From Dehalococcoidia bacterium UBA1332 (GTDB lineage Bacteria > Chloroflexota > Dehalococcoidia > Lucifugimonadales > Lucifugimonadaceae), in contig DBSW01000171.1 of assembly GCA_002306745.1 (NCBI GenBank), positions 1 through 12,355 of the forward strand: DNA of 12,355 bases. The letters run 5' to 3'. The notes under the pieces are model-generated. The model saw only the letters and a program-made list of their open reading frames with translations, did not search any database and had not been told where the DNA came from. This document shows positions 1 through 7,407 of this stretch, piece by piece (position 1 is the stretch's first letter; each line of letters starts with the position of its first letter). Position numbers and translations under genes: made by a program.

Positions 1-1383
1 TTCACGACTGGGTTAATAGGTAAGAATCATTGCTTTGACCAATCTTCTGATTTGGAGTTATTTGATGTTCGATGCGAAATTTCACATGCAGGGCTTCCTT
101 CTAAAGGAGTTATGGGGTTTGTTGGTAACACTGGAATGGAATGGTCTGTTCCTGAAGATGAAATCACTGTTGCTCATGAATCCAGACGTAATCTTTCGTC
201 GAACGGACAAAGCCCTAGGATCGCTTACGAAGTGTCGGACAACTTGGAGTCACATTTTGGAACGTCTTTGATTGCTACTCAGACCGAAAATTTTCTTGAA
301 CGGTACGCTGTAGGTGAATTTCAAAAAGATGATTCCGACGATCGGAGCCCATTTGCATTGTGGGTCTCATTTCCAGATCCACACGAGCCTTATGAAGCCC
401 CACGTCGTTACGCTGAAATGTTTCCCCCCGAAGACGTTGTATTGCCACCTCAAAGAACTGATGAATATACGGATGGCACATCTCCTGAACGTAATAGGGT
501 ACTTGCGATGATGATGCGTCATACAGATGATTCAGACGACTTGCGACGCGGCGTAGTAAGTGTTTATCAGGCCATGACTAGGTTCGTTGATGACGGTGTT
601 GGAAGGATTATGGACAAACTTGAGGCTTTGGGTTTGCGAGATGACACGATCGTAATTTTCACTGCTGACCATGGTGATTTTGCAGGCGAACACGGGATGA
701 TGGTTAAAGGAGGCGTTTTTTATGACGCCCTAGTCAAAGTCCCCTTAATTGTCTCTTGGCCTCAGGGTGGAGTACCCCAAGGGGTAGTCGATGATTCAAT
801 GGTTAATACGGTTGACATCATTCCTACTCTCCTTGAGCTCCAGGGTTTTGCTTCTTTCGAAGGTCTTGGTCGAGGCTGGCAGACTAAGCCAAATCGTAAG
901 ACAACGATTTTGTCAGACAAAGAGACAAGGTATATGCAAGGCCGTCCATTGCCCACAGTAACTGATGCGGGTCCTCGAACAACTGCTTTTTCAGAGTATG
1001 GAGCGGGAGGTCCTCCTGTAACTATGGAACTTCTGAACGGATTGGAAAAGCCATACGGATACCACACACTGATTGAAACACTCTGGGCTAGAGAAGCTGA
1101 AGGTCGTAGGAAGATGGTGCGAACTAAAAAATGGAAATACGTGACCGACCCGATGGCCCATGGAGCAACATTAGTTTCAGGCTCTGATGGAGGTCCTGAC
1201 AACGTAGATGAGCTTTACGATCTCAATAAGGATCCATGGGAATTGTGTAACGTGGCGCATTGTCCAGAAAATCAATCGGTTATATCGGAGATGCGGTCGT
1301 TACTAGCCGGTTGGATGATTGATACGGAAGATCAAAGTCCTGTAGAAATACCAAAGACTATTGGAAGAGATTTGAATTTCTAA
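1..1383 (+). CDS. Sulfatase (arylsulfatase/choline-sulfatase-like), 5'-truncated by the window edge
   Basis: Hydrolyses a sulfate ester, probably on a polysaccharide or small organic sulfate; the substrate cannot be told. The open frame runs from base 1 without a stop, and its first residues (TGLIGKNHCF) match the conserved sulfatase stretch after the active site. The TTG at 52 is therefore not the start and the gene continues leftward outside the window. About 460 codons are visible. Seen in order: GKNH (codons 7-10), the DPHEPY motif near 365-390, and the metal-binding TADHGDFAGEHG block at 661-696 followed by MVKGG. The C-terminal part ends with the usual 'KWKYV...DELYDLNKDPWEL' pattern at about 1129-1245. 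The catalytic formylglycine motif (C/S-x-P-x-R) must lie upstream and cannot be checked, and neither can a signal peptide. Related genes occur in many copies in marine sulfated-glycan users. Confidence 0.9.
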   Translation, partial: FTTGLIGKNHCFDQSSDLELFDVRCEISHAGLPSKGVMGFVGNTGMEWSVPEDEITVAHESRRNLSSNGQSPRIAYEVSDNLESHFGTSLIATQTENFLERYAVGEFQKDDSDDRSPFALWVSFPDPHEPYEAPRRYAEMFPPEDVVLPPQRTDEYTDGTSPERNRVLAMMMRHTDDSDDLRRGVVSVYQAMTRFVDDGVGRIMDKLEALGLRDDTIVIFTADHGDFAGEHGMMVKGGVFYDALVKVPLIVSWPQGGVPQGVVDDSMVNTVDIIPTLLELQGFASFEGLGRGWQTKPNRKTTILSDKETRYMQGRPLPTVTDAGPRTTAFSEYGAGGPPVTMELLNGLEKPYGYHTLIETLWAREAEGRRKMVRTKKWKYVTDPMAHGATLVSGSDGGPDNVDELYDLNKDPWELCNVAHCPENQSVISEMRSLLAGWMIDTEDQSPVEIPKTIGRDLNF

Positions 1384-1479
1384 TCACGTCTTACCTTTTG
1401 CGTTGGTAATGCGATAGGATTTTCACGATTTATTTTGTGGCAAGCTATATTTAAGATCTTCAAATAGAGGTCAAATTTA

Positions 1480-2136
1480 ATGAATAGGTTTTGGAATGTA
1501 AGTCGCTTGCAGTTGTTGGTCTTGCCCGTACTGTTGTTGGTTTCGGTTGCCATAGCATGCGGATCTGGGGATGATTCGCTCGTCACCTCTGATGGCGCCG
1601 GCGAAGAAACGCAACGAGTGCGAATGGTTGACTCCAGTGAGGTATTTACAGAAGACGATATTAAGGCAATAGGCTGGAAGCCACAGAGAGATTTTGTTCT
1701 AGATTACCCTGGTACTTCTCTTGCTAAATGGGGATTTTTGAATAGCAAGGAATTAGGTATTCTGGTATATGCATCTGCGGATGATGCCAAAACTCTTGGC
1801 GTAACTGCAGCCTCTGAGCAGACATTTAGGCGTCCTGAAGACAATCAGGCGCCAGATGAGGGTATTGATCGAATCTCTTGCCGTGATGCAGCCGGGCAGT
1901 CTGCTGTTAAAGTGATTAACTCGGGTTCAGTAAAGGCCTTTTCAGCATCTTACCTTAAACCAAAAACTGATGAGACTCGTGAAATTGTTGCTCGAACATG
2001 CTCTAACCGATTTCCGACATATAACGACTACACGGTCATAGGTAATGTGGTTTTCATGTGCGAGGGTGATGGTCGTAATTTGCTGGATCCTTCTACAAAT
2101 TGCGCAAAGATTCAAGAGTGGTTAACTGGTTCATAA
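1480..2136 (+). CDS. Small lipoprotein of unknown function (paralogue of the 9756-10289 product)
   Basis: No known function recognised. The 218-residue product has a basic N-terminus, a hydrophobic stretch at residues 10-26 and a cysteine at 27 in the context VAIAC-GSGDD. This reads as a lipoprotein signal peptide, although Ala at -3 is a loose match to the lipobox. An acidic linker follows, then a domain with 'AIGW' near residue 65 and a C-terminal block starting near 181, YNDYTVIGN then VVFMCEG, with a second cysteine 14 residues after the first. The same block, cysteine pair and an upstream 'DDAKTLGV' element recur in the lipoprotein at 9756-10289. The shared cysteines suggest a disulfide outside the membrane. 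The ATG at 1480 has a TAGAGG ribosome-binding site at 1465-1470. It sits 96 bp after the sulfatase, so it may be co-transcribed or have its own promoter, and it ends 6 bp from the convergent acyltransferase gene. Confidence 0.85.
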   Translation: MNRFWNVSRLQLLVLPVLLLVSVAIACGSGDDSLVTSDGAGEETQRVRMVDSSEVFTEDDIKAIGWKPQRDFVLDYPGTSLAKWGFLNSKELGILVYASADDAKTLGVTAASEQTFRRPEDNQAPDEGIDRISCRDAAGQSAVKVINSGSVKAFSASYLKPKTDETREIVARTCSNRFPTYNDYTVIGNVVFMCEGDGRNLLDPSTNCAKIQEWLTGS

Positions 2137-2142
2137 GGCTCA

Positions 2143-3522
2143 CTAGAACTGGAAGTAAATAAATTCTTCTGATACAGGGGCTCGAAGAGCCAGTATGGCT
2201 AAGAATGATGTCACTGTTATTGCTGTTAGTGAGATTGCTTTGACTACCTCGTGTCCCTGCCATATGGACTTTATTGACGGTCGATCTATAGCAGCGTGAA
2301 TCCAGAGCGGTAATGCGTAAATCAGTGCGGTTATTGCTAAAGCTTGGGCTAGTTTACTGTCCTGACTTTGTCCTACAGCGTTTTCCACTAAGTAGGTTAT
2401 GTCACGTTCTCTAAATAGCATCCAACTCGCACCAATCACAATAAAAGTTATTATTGTGGGTATAGGTTTTGGGGCTGAAATTCGGATAACCTCAAATCCC
2501 CTCCATACAATTAGCAATATTGCATGGAATATCCCCCAAAGTACAAAATTCCATCCGGCTCCATGCCAAATCCCTCCGAGTATGAACACTATTGCTAGAT
2601 TGATTGATGTACGTCGGATGCCTTTTTGATTTCCACCTAGAGGTAGGTAAACATAATCTCTTAACCACTCAGACAGAGTGATATGCCAGCGTTTCCAGAA
2701 GTCGCTAGGGGACTTAGCTAGCCATGGATGCCGGAAGTTGATCGACAAATCGATTCCTAGAATGCGAGCAGTTCCGCGTGCGATATCCGTATATCCAGAG
2801 AAATCTGCGAGAATCTGAATACCGAACGCGAAAATACCAACCCAGAGCATTGCTGAGCCTGGTTGACCTGTTGAAAAAATGCTGTCAACAATCACCCCAA
2901 GGTTGTCTGCTATAACTAATTTTTTGAGCAGTCCCCAACTTATCAGTGCACTTCCGCTGTAAATTTTATTGGTGTTGAAGCTCCTCGGTGCTTCGAATTG
3001 CGGTATCAGATTAGATGCCCGCTCTATTGGTCCAGCGATTAATTGTGGGAAGAAACTAACGAATAAAGCCGTGTCTACGAAGCTCGTTCGAGCGGACATT
3101 CTACGCATGTAGACGTCGATGCAGTAGCCAAGCGACTGGAAAGTGTAGAATGAAATTCCTATGGGCATAATTATCCTTAAGTTGGATTCGAAATTCTTGA
3201 GCCCCGCTTGACCTAACAGTTCTGCAATATTCTCCACGAAGAAGCCTGAGAACTTAAATAAAATTAATGTTCCGAGTGTCGCAGTAATGGCAATTAGTAA
3301 GTAACGAGTTGAGTTTTTCCGATCGGAATCGATTTGATTAACAGTGACATAGGTAACGATGGTGTAGCCTGCGAGTATCAATGCTAGCCTAGGATCGATG
3401 TACGAATAAAATCCGTAACTGCCTGCCAGAAGAATTAGATTTTGAGTCCGGCAGTTTACTAGCCAATAAACGATCAACGTACATACTATAAGCAGACCGT
3501 ACTCTAGTGATAGGAATGTCAT
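2143..3522 (-). CDS. MBOAT-family O-acyltransferase (AlgI-like)
   Basis: Integral-membrane acyltransferase that moves acyl (often acetyl) groups across the membrane for O-acylation of a glycan. The 459 residues are close to the length of AlgI. Many hydrophobic segments are visible. Family signatures are PQLIAGPIER (about 159-168), ADFSGYTDIARG (239-250), FRHPW (263-267), SDFWKRWHITLSEWLRDY (273-290) and GGIWHGAGWNF (316-326). His320 in the last block is the expected catalytic histidine. The start codon overlaps the stop of the upstream SGNH-type gene in an ATGA junction at 3519-3522, which points to translational coupling and joint function. Comparable pairs are AlgI with AlgJ/AlgX, PatA/PatB and DltB/DltD. 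The acylated polymer cannot be named, because no polysaccharide synthase or glycosyltransferase is in the window. Confidence 0.93.
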   Translation of the reverse strand: MTFLSLEYGLLIVCTLIVYWLVNCRTQNLILLAGSYGFYSYIDPRLALILAGYTIVTYVTVNQIDSDRKNSTRYLLIAITATLGTLILFKFSGFFVENIAELLGQAGLKNFESNLRIIMPIGISFYTFQSLGYCIDVYMRRMSARTSFVDTALFVSFFPQLIAGPIERASNLIPQFEAPRSFNTNKIYSGSALISWGLLKKLVIADNLGVIVDSIFSTGQPGSAMLWVGIFAFGIQILADFSGYTDIARGTARILGIDLSINFRHPWLAKSPSDFWKRWHITLSEWLRDYVYLPLGGNQKGIRRTSINLAIVFILGGIWHGAGWNFVLWGIFHAILLIVWRGFEVIRISAPKPIPTIITFIVIGASWMLFRERDITYLVENAVGQSQDSKLAQALAITALIYALPLWIHAAIDRPSIKSIWQGHEVVKAISLTAITVTSFLAILALRAPVSEEFIYFQF

Positions 3523-4565
3523 TGTTCGGCCTGTGAACCGTAAACTGAGCTCGATGAGTTAGTTATCGACATTAGGAATGATTCTGTGTATTGGTCCCGA
3601 AACCTGTGTTTTAGGTGATAACCGTCGTAGTACATGGCAGCGTCAATGAATCCGGTTTCAAGGATTTTGTTCATGTCGAGATAACGTATGTTGTGCTCGG
3701 CAAGGTAGTTTTGTAGTTCATTTGAATACTTTGCCAGTTCTGAAGTTTCGTTTGGTGTGCCATCATGATTTGGTCGGGGTGCCACTCGCACTAAAACCAG
3801 TGCAATATTGATCTCATTGGCTATGTCGATGAACATAGGCAAGAAAGAGTCATTGACAGTAACTTTGAATTCACCGTGAAATTTTGGTTGCTGAATTAGA
3901 TCTGCTTGCTCCCTAAGATTCGAAGCCGAGAAAAATTCGTCACTACGCGCAGATAGATAGGTGTTTTCTATGCCTGTAATTTCAGCGGCTAACCAAGCGA
4001 CAGGATCGCTGGAGCGTCTATTCGGTAGATTAGACAGAGGATAAAATTTACCGAAAGCGTCCTTGAATTTTTCTAGGATTGAACGCGACTTAGCAGGAAG
4101 CTTTTCTAAGTCTTTGACGTCTTTCGTTAATGAGTTGACTAAGCTGTCATCTTCTATCCCTGTGAAGTAAATTGGCCGTGTGATTAAGTCATCGTGGAAA
4201 AATATGAAAACCTGACTCGGACGCTTTTCTGCTTGTGCTACTACGTTCGAGAGTTGTAGATACCAAATACCTGGTGCCGTTCCATCTATTGCAAGCGAAA
4301 CAGTTTTCGCACCCGTTAGCTCGCTTATAAGATCTGGATTAATTCGCGTGTCTAATAATGAGTTGCCAATAAAAACATTCTCGGCACGTGAAGCATTGAA
4401 ATTGTTAACTCTTGCTTGATCAAAAGGTTCAATTATTGTCGATCTGCCGGGTAGCATAGGGACGATCAGAATTGTTGCTGTGCATGCAAGTATTGTGAGA
4501 ATCGTGCGGCATCGTAAAGGTGATATGGCTTTCTTCGGCATCAAGTCAGTATCAAGTTTAACCAT
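3519..4565 (-). CDS. SGNH-like membrane-anchored protein, partner of the MBOAT acyltransferase
   Basis: Probably receives acyl groups from the MBOAT protein, or transfers or removes them on an exported glycan. The 348-residue product has a basic N-terminus and one hydrophobic segment at about 21-38, consistent with an N-terminal membrane anchor and an outside catalytic domain. An SGNH fold is suggested by FIGNSLLD with candidate nucleophile Ser69, 'SLAIDGTAPG' at 90-99 as a possible block II, and DGYHL at 314-318, which fits the Asp-x-x-His of block V (Asp314, His317). The usual GxND of block III is not seen; 'FFHDD' at 122-126 occupies a comparable place. The family is therefore divergent and AlgJ/DltD-like roles are only inferred. 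The first ATG (4565) follows a G-rich stretch; Met9 is an alternative start without a clear ribosome-binding site. First gene of the two-gene operon with the MBOAT gene. Confidence 0.75.
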   Translation of the reverse strand: MVKLDTDLMPKKAISPLRCRTILTILACTATILIVPMLPGRSTIIEPFDQARVNNFNASRAENVFIGNSLLDTRINPDLISELTGAKTVSLAIDGTAPGIWYLQLSNVVAQAEKRPSQVFIFFHDDLITRPIYFTGIEDDSLVNSLTKDVKDLEKLPAKSRSILEKFKDAFGKFYPLSNLPNRRSSDPVAWLAAEITGIENTYLSARSDEFFSASNLREQADLIQQPKFHGEFKVTVNDSFLPMFIDIANEINIALVLVRVAPRPNHDGTPNETSELAKYSNELQNYLAEHNIRYLDMNKILETGFIDAAMYYDGYHLKHRFRDQYTESFLMSITNSSSSVYGSQAEQ

Positions 4566-4663
4566 TGCCCCCCAGTGTAGTTCATTATGCTATTGCCGCC
4601 GAAGTTTAGTCGAAGACATCTGTAACATGCGCATCTATTGTTGATCCGATCCGGGTTTCACAC

Positions 4664-4726
4664 TGTCAAAAAGATCGCATTGCAAAATTTCTTTTTGACT
4701 TTTCGGGATTGTTTGTTTGATATGTT
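4664..4726. promoter_or_regulatory. Divergent promoter region with 10-bp inverted repeat
   Basis: The 183-bp gap between the divergent SGNH and aldolase genes carries an inverted repeat, GTCAAAAAGA at 4665-4674 and TCTTTTTGAC at 4690-4699, with a 15-nt spacer. Each arm contains a -35-like hexamer pointing outward: TTGACA on the minus strand (4669-4664) and TTGACT on the plus strand (4695-4700). A plausible plus-strand -10 is TATGTT at 4721-4726, though the 20-bp spacing is long. No good minus-strand -10 is evident at 17 bp. It could be a back-to-back promoter pair or a dyad operator for one regulator controlling both directions. No regulator gene is nearby. Confidence 0.4.
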
Positions 4727-4768
4727 CTACATTTTTCATCTTATCTAGGTGAAAAATTTATTGATCAG

Positions 4769-4775
4769 AAAAGGA
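4769..4775 (+). promoter_or_regulatory. Ribosome-binding site that selects the GTG start at 4785
   Basis: AAAAGGA lies 9 nt before the in-frame GTG at 4785. The earlier in-frame GTG at 4749 has no comparable site upstream, and its 12 extra residues lie outside the usual N-terminus of the family. The internal GTG is therefore preferred. Confidence 0.6.
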
Positions 4776-4784
4776 TATTTTTAC

Positions 4785-5558
4785 GTGAAATCGAATCCAA
4801 TTAAAGCGGGAGTTGTTCGAGGTGACTTACAAATTGGCACTTGGATAAACATGCTAAGAAACCCGGCGATGTTGACACTTCTTAAGCAGACAGGTCTAGA
4901 TTTCGTGCGAATCGACATGGAGCATTCATCACCGTCAATCGAGACCGTTGCAGATTTTGCCGTTATGGGAAGGGCAATAGATTTGCCTGTTATGGTACGA
5001 CCACCTGAGGCTAATCGAGAATGGATTACAAGACTGCTGGATATTGGTGTTTATAATATTCACTGTCCACAAGTTGATACCGTTGATCATGCCGCCGAGA
5101 TTGTTGCAGCATCTCGATATACCCCGCGTGGTTCCAGAGGTATGGCAAGTTCTACTCCAGGCAATGACTTCGATGACCAGATGCCTATCATGGATCGACT
5201 GAAGTTTATAAATGACCAAGTTTTTATAACAGTTATGTTTGAATCAGCACAGGCGTTTGATCATATACATGAGATCGCCGCTATGGACGGGATCGATGCA
5301 TTGACACTGGGCCCGCAAGATCTAGCTCAAGACCTAGGAGTTTTTGGCACTGCTGATCAGAATAAAGTACTCGATGAAAAAAGAATGCAGGTTGTCGAGG
5401 CGGCTAATAGATTCGGTAAAACTTGTGCAATGTTAGTGGACTCAGCCGAGCAAGCTCGTAAATGGCGAGATGCTGGAGTACTGCTGCTAAATTATTCTTC
5501 AGACGCCAGTGTTCTGCAGGCTGGTTACGAGTCTGCGATGAGTGAAATCAAGAGCTAA
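4785..5558 (+). CDS. HpcH/HpaI-family class II aldolase (2-keto-3-deoxy acid aldolase type)
   Basis: Metal-dependent retro-aldol cleavage of a 2-keto-3-deoxy or 4-hydroxy-2-keto acid to pyruvate plus an aldehyde; the aldehyde is not known. From the GTG at 4785 the product is 257 residues, the normal family length. Expected residues are all present: His47 in DMEHS, Arg72 in MVRPP, and metal ligands Glu153 in MFESAQAF and Asp179 in GPQDL. Their spacing follows E. coli HpaI (His45, Arg70, Glu149, Asp175, recalled from the literature). PQVDT (95-99) and the YTPRGSRG segment (112-119) are also typical. A longer GTG start at 4749 is possible but lacks a good ribosome-binding site. The gene stands alone, divergent from the acyltransferase operon. 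GarL (aldarate) and HpaI (aromatic catabolism) roles are both possible. A GarR-like reductase at 10343-11236 makes a tartronate-semialdehyde route thinkable. Confidence 0.9.
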   Translation: MKSNPIKAGVVRGDLQIGTWINMLRNPAMLTLLKQTGLDFVRIDMEHSSPSIETVADFAVMGRAIDLPVMVRPPEANREWITRLLDIGVYNIHCPQVDTVDHAAEIVAASRYTPRGSRGMASSTPGNDFDDQMPIMDRLKFINDQVFITVMFESAQAFDHIHEIAAMDGIDALTLGPQDLAQDLGVFGTADQNKVLDEKRMQVVEAANRFGKTCAMLVDSAEQARKWRDAGVLLLNYSSDASVLQAGYESAMSEIKS

Positions 5559-5670
5559 AGCCTAAAATATATGCCTGTTTGTAGTCCAAATTCAAAGTGA
5601 CGTAGTTAAAAAGCCGATCGATCGAGTTTGATATACCTGATAATAAGAATCCCCGGACTAAAGTTGGGTG
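5559..5670. other. Convergent intergenic gap, no clear terminator
   Basis: This 112-bp space separates the convergent aldolase and EamA genes. I looked for a stem followed by a T-run on either strand and found none convincing. The only symmetry seen is a short GATCGATC palindrome near 5614-5624. Confidence 0.4.
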
Positions 5671-6600
5671 CTATTGGAACGATAGTGTTACAAAGATTCC
5701 CGCCATGCAAAGAGTTGCGCCACTTAATGTAAATCGAGTTGGTTGCTCTCTCAGTATGGTTGCTGCAAATAAAACAGCCCACATAGGTGAAGTGTTTATT
5801 AAAACAACCACAACGCTAGGCGGGGCGTTGTCTAGAGCGATCACGAAGGTTAATGCGCTTAGACCGAATAATACTGCACTTCCGAGTAACCTCAATCCAT
5901 TGCCATTGATGACCCGTGTAATTCTAATGGCTGGAAAACTGATTGAAATTACTGCGAATATGATTGCAGGTACGAGACTTCGAATTGTTGCCGCAATGAC
6001 CGGCGAAGTGCCCTCCAGTCCAATCACCGTCGAAAGAAATCCAACTGCCCATAATAGTGAAGTAATCACTCCTAGCGCAATCCCTGTGTAGTCACCTTTT
6101 AGTAGGTGCCAGTAACGGTTTTCTAGTGACTTTACTTGTATTACTGATGGCATGTTTGTATCGCTGGTATCCATCGGGGGTTTTAAATTCAATAGGATCA
6201 CACCCAGTATGATCAAAGTAGCGCCCCCAATTACGCTTAGTTGAGGTTCGTCACCTAGAAAAATCCAGCCGGCAAAGACTGAAACCATGATGAAGATTGA
6301 TTGGGTGGTTGGATAAACAGCGGTTACAGTCCCACGAGATATAGCCAGCCAAAAAATTAATGACCCTACGGTATTCGCAAGAGCACCACTTGCCAGGTAT
6401 ATAGCTGATCTGTGATCAACGGTTAAAAGTGTGTTTATTTGGCCAATAACGAATAAGACTGTTATCAAAAAAACTACGCCGAACCATACTTGCGCAGTAA
6501 CTATGTGATGCGGTCGAACGTTTTTCGTTACACCCTTGGTTACTACACCCGTCAAAGCCCATAATATGGCGTTTATCACGGCTGACAGTTCACCCATCAT
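5671..6600 (-). CDS. EamA/DMT-superfamily permease, 10 predicted membrane segments
   Basis: Inner-membrane transporter of the drug/metabolite superfamily; substrate unknown (exporters of amino acids, metabolites or toxic compounds are common). The 309 residues match the family length. Two EamA repeats are visible, each about five hydrophobic helices: residues about 1-140 and 170-309, joined by a polar linker containing 'LENRYWHLLKGDY'. Both repeats end with glycine-rich helices of the 'GATLIILGVILL' and 'GATLCMAGIFV' kind, and 'FLGDEPQ' and 'LREQPT' sit at the usual loop before the last helix of each repeat. Start is one of two adjacent ATGs (6600 or 6597). The gene begins 9 bp after the Nudix stop on the same strand, so the two are almost certainly one operon. 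It may export or import a compound related to the Nudix substrate, but this is inference. Confidence 0.9.
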   Translation of the reverse strand: MMGELSAVINAILWALTGVVTKGVTKNVRPHHIVTAQVWFGVVFLITVLFVIGQINTLLTVDHRSAIYLASGALANTVGSLIFWLAISRGTVTAVYPTTQSIFIMVSVFAGWIFLGDEPQLSVIGGATLIILGVILLNLKPPMDTSDTNMPSVIQVKSLENRYWHLLKGDYTGIALGVITSLLWAVGFLSTVIGLEGTSPVIAATIRSLVPAIIFAVISISFPAIRITRVINGNGLRLLGSAVLFGLSALTFVIALDNAPPSVVVVLINTSPMWAVLFAATILREQPTRFTLSGATLCMAGIFVTLSFQ

Positions 6601-6609
6601 TATCGTGAT

Positions 6610-7149
6610 TTAAAGTTCATTTGATCGGTGATTTATAACATGGAGAATTGCCGCAGATCCTAATTTCAAAACATCTTCTGGAGGCCGTCGCATTTTCCCT
6701 GATGGAGTTTTGAATTTCTTCCCCGCTTTGAGGTCAGACAATGTCGCCCAAAGCCATCCAACGTTAATTTCGGACCTTTCATTTGTGGCTTTCAGCTCAA
6801 CATATTTTTCTGTGTCTGCAGTTATTAATTTAGTGAAATAGATGTGGTCAATGTGTTGATGATTACCTTCTTTATTGTCGAATACATTTTCAAGCATGAT
6901 GCTGTGCGGTGCCGTTACCTGATCTAGGTTGGAGATTTCTATTTGGGGTTGTGTAGGGATTATTTCAACGTCAAACCCTGTTTCTTCCTTAATTTCTCGT
7001 AGGGTGGTCTGCACGGGATCTTCATTTTCGTCTACATGTCCACCCGGCGGTAGCCACTCTTGGACTTTTTTATGCCAGTGCAACAACGTAGCGTCATCGT
7101 GCACTACGAACCCGGTAGCTGTGAAGTGTCGGATTTTTGGTTTAAGCAT
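6610..7149 (-). CDS. Nudix hydrolase
   Basis: Hydrolyses a nucleoside diphosphate linked to another moiety; the exact substrate cannot be told from the sequence. The 179-residue product has a perfect Nudix box, G-x5-E-x7-RE-I-x-EE-x-G-F, spanning Gly37 to Phe59 (Glu43, Arg51, Glu52, Glu55, Glu56), which binds the catalytic metal. The N-terminal part (HFTATGFVVHDD, then WLPPGGHVD) is typical of small standalone Nudix enzymes. The ATG at 7149 is the first possible ATG because an in-frame TAA lies at 7162-7164. The ribosome-binding site is weak (AAGTAAGA). It heads the operon with the EamA permease and is preceded by an unusually long structured upstream region (7250-7511). Frame, motif and length look intact. 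Confidence 0.92.
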   Translation of the reverse strand: MLKPKIRHFTATGFVVHDDATLLHWHKKVQEWLPPGGHVDENEDPVQTTLREIKEETGFDVEIIPTQPQIEISNLDQVTAPHSIMLENVFDNKEGNHQHIDHIYFTKLITADTEKYVELKATNERSEINVGWLWATLSDLKAGKKFKTPSGKMRRPPEDVLKLGSAAILHVINHRSNEL

Positions 7150-7251
7150 TCTTACTTGTTTTTAGGTATCCAGAAAATAATTATGTCCCCAAATGAGATC
7201 TCTGACGTGTCAATGCACGCATAATCGTAGGTGTTTTCGTAAGGTTTAAGT

Positions 7252-7313
7252 GAGTAGAGCCACCGGAACAGCATGGCCCTCGAAGGGAGTTTGCTGATCG
7301 GGTGGCTCTACTC
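7252..7313. repeat. 62-nt hairpin, 13-bp perfect stem
   Basis: GAGTAGAGCCACC at 7252-7264 pairs exactly with GGTGGCTCTACTC at 7301-7313. Inside, CAGCA (7269-7273) pairs with TGCTG (7292-7296), and CCCT (7277-7280) pairs with AGGG (7284-7287) around a 3-nt loop. The three nested helices form one long irregular rod. No matching direct duplication flanks it, so it does not look like a freshly inserted miniature transposon. Confidence 0.75.
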
Positions 7314-7360
7314 TAGAGGTGCCCTACTAGCAGGGCGCCCTACTCTAGTGCAGGGCACCT
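7308..7360. repeat. Three near-tandem CTACT units inside a second hairpin
   Basis: CTACTCTAG occurs at 7308-7316 and again at 7340-7348, with a related CTACTAG at 7324-7330 between them. This gives three units of about 16, 16 and 20 bp. The last two units each fold as GCCCT...AGGGC (7321-7336 and 7337-7356), and the pair is enclosed by AGGTGCCCT/AGGGCACCT (7317-7325 with 7352-7360). The large stem and the two small ones are mutually exclusive alternatives, as in RNA switches. Confidence 0.6.
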
Positions 7361-7407
7361 CGTTTGGTACTAGACATTAAAACAGACCACCTCCTTCTTT
7401 GAATCAT
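7345..7407 (-). CDS. Candidate leader peptide of 10 or 20 residues
   Basis: On the minus strand AAGGAGGTG (7396-7388) is a nine-base match to the usual anti-Shine-Dalgarno sequence, much stronger than the sites of neighbouring genes. It precedes an ATG at 7377 by 10-12 nt, slightly long. The frame reads MSSTKRGALH and stops at TAG (7347-7345). An in-frame ATG at 7407 would give 20 residues starting MIQRRRWSVL. The stop lies inside the second hairpin, as expected if ribosome position altered folding. There is no run of one amino acid typical of classical attenuators. Too short to call confidently. Confidence 0.25.
   Translation of the reverse strand: MIQRRRWSVLMSSTKRGALH

Noticed and set aside
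762..1202. 146-codon open frame on the minus strand
   Set aside because: Antisense shadow of the sulfatase gene, with no motif of its own.
52..1383. Complete sulfatase gene starting at the TTG at 52
   Set aside because: The frame is open to base 1 and the residues before 52 (TGLIGKNHCF) are conserved sulfatase sequence, so the gene is cut by the window edge.
4749..4784. Twelve-residue N-terminal extension of the aldolase from the GTG at 4749
   Set aside because: No ribosome-binding site precedes it, whereas AAAAGGA lies 9 nt before the GTG at 4785, which gives the normal family length.
5705..6091. 128-codon open frame on the plus strand
   Set aside because: Antisense shadow of the EamA permease gene.
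7252..7313. Intrinsic terminator or miniature transposon
   Set aside because: No T-run follows the 13-bp stem on either strand, and no target-site duplication flanks it.
7386..7400. Plus-strand resemblance to the 3' end of 16S rRNA (CACCTCCTT)
   Set aside because: Only nine bases match, no other 16S sequence is present on either side, and the match is better explained as the complement of a strong Shine-Dalgarno on the minus strand.
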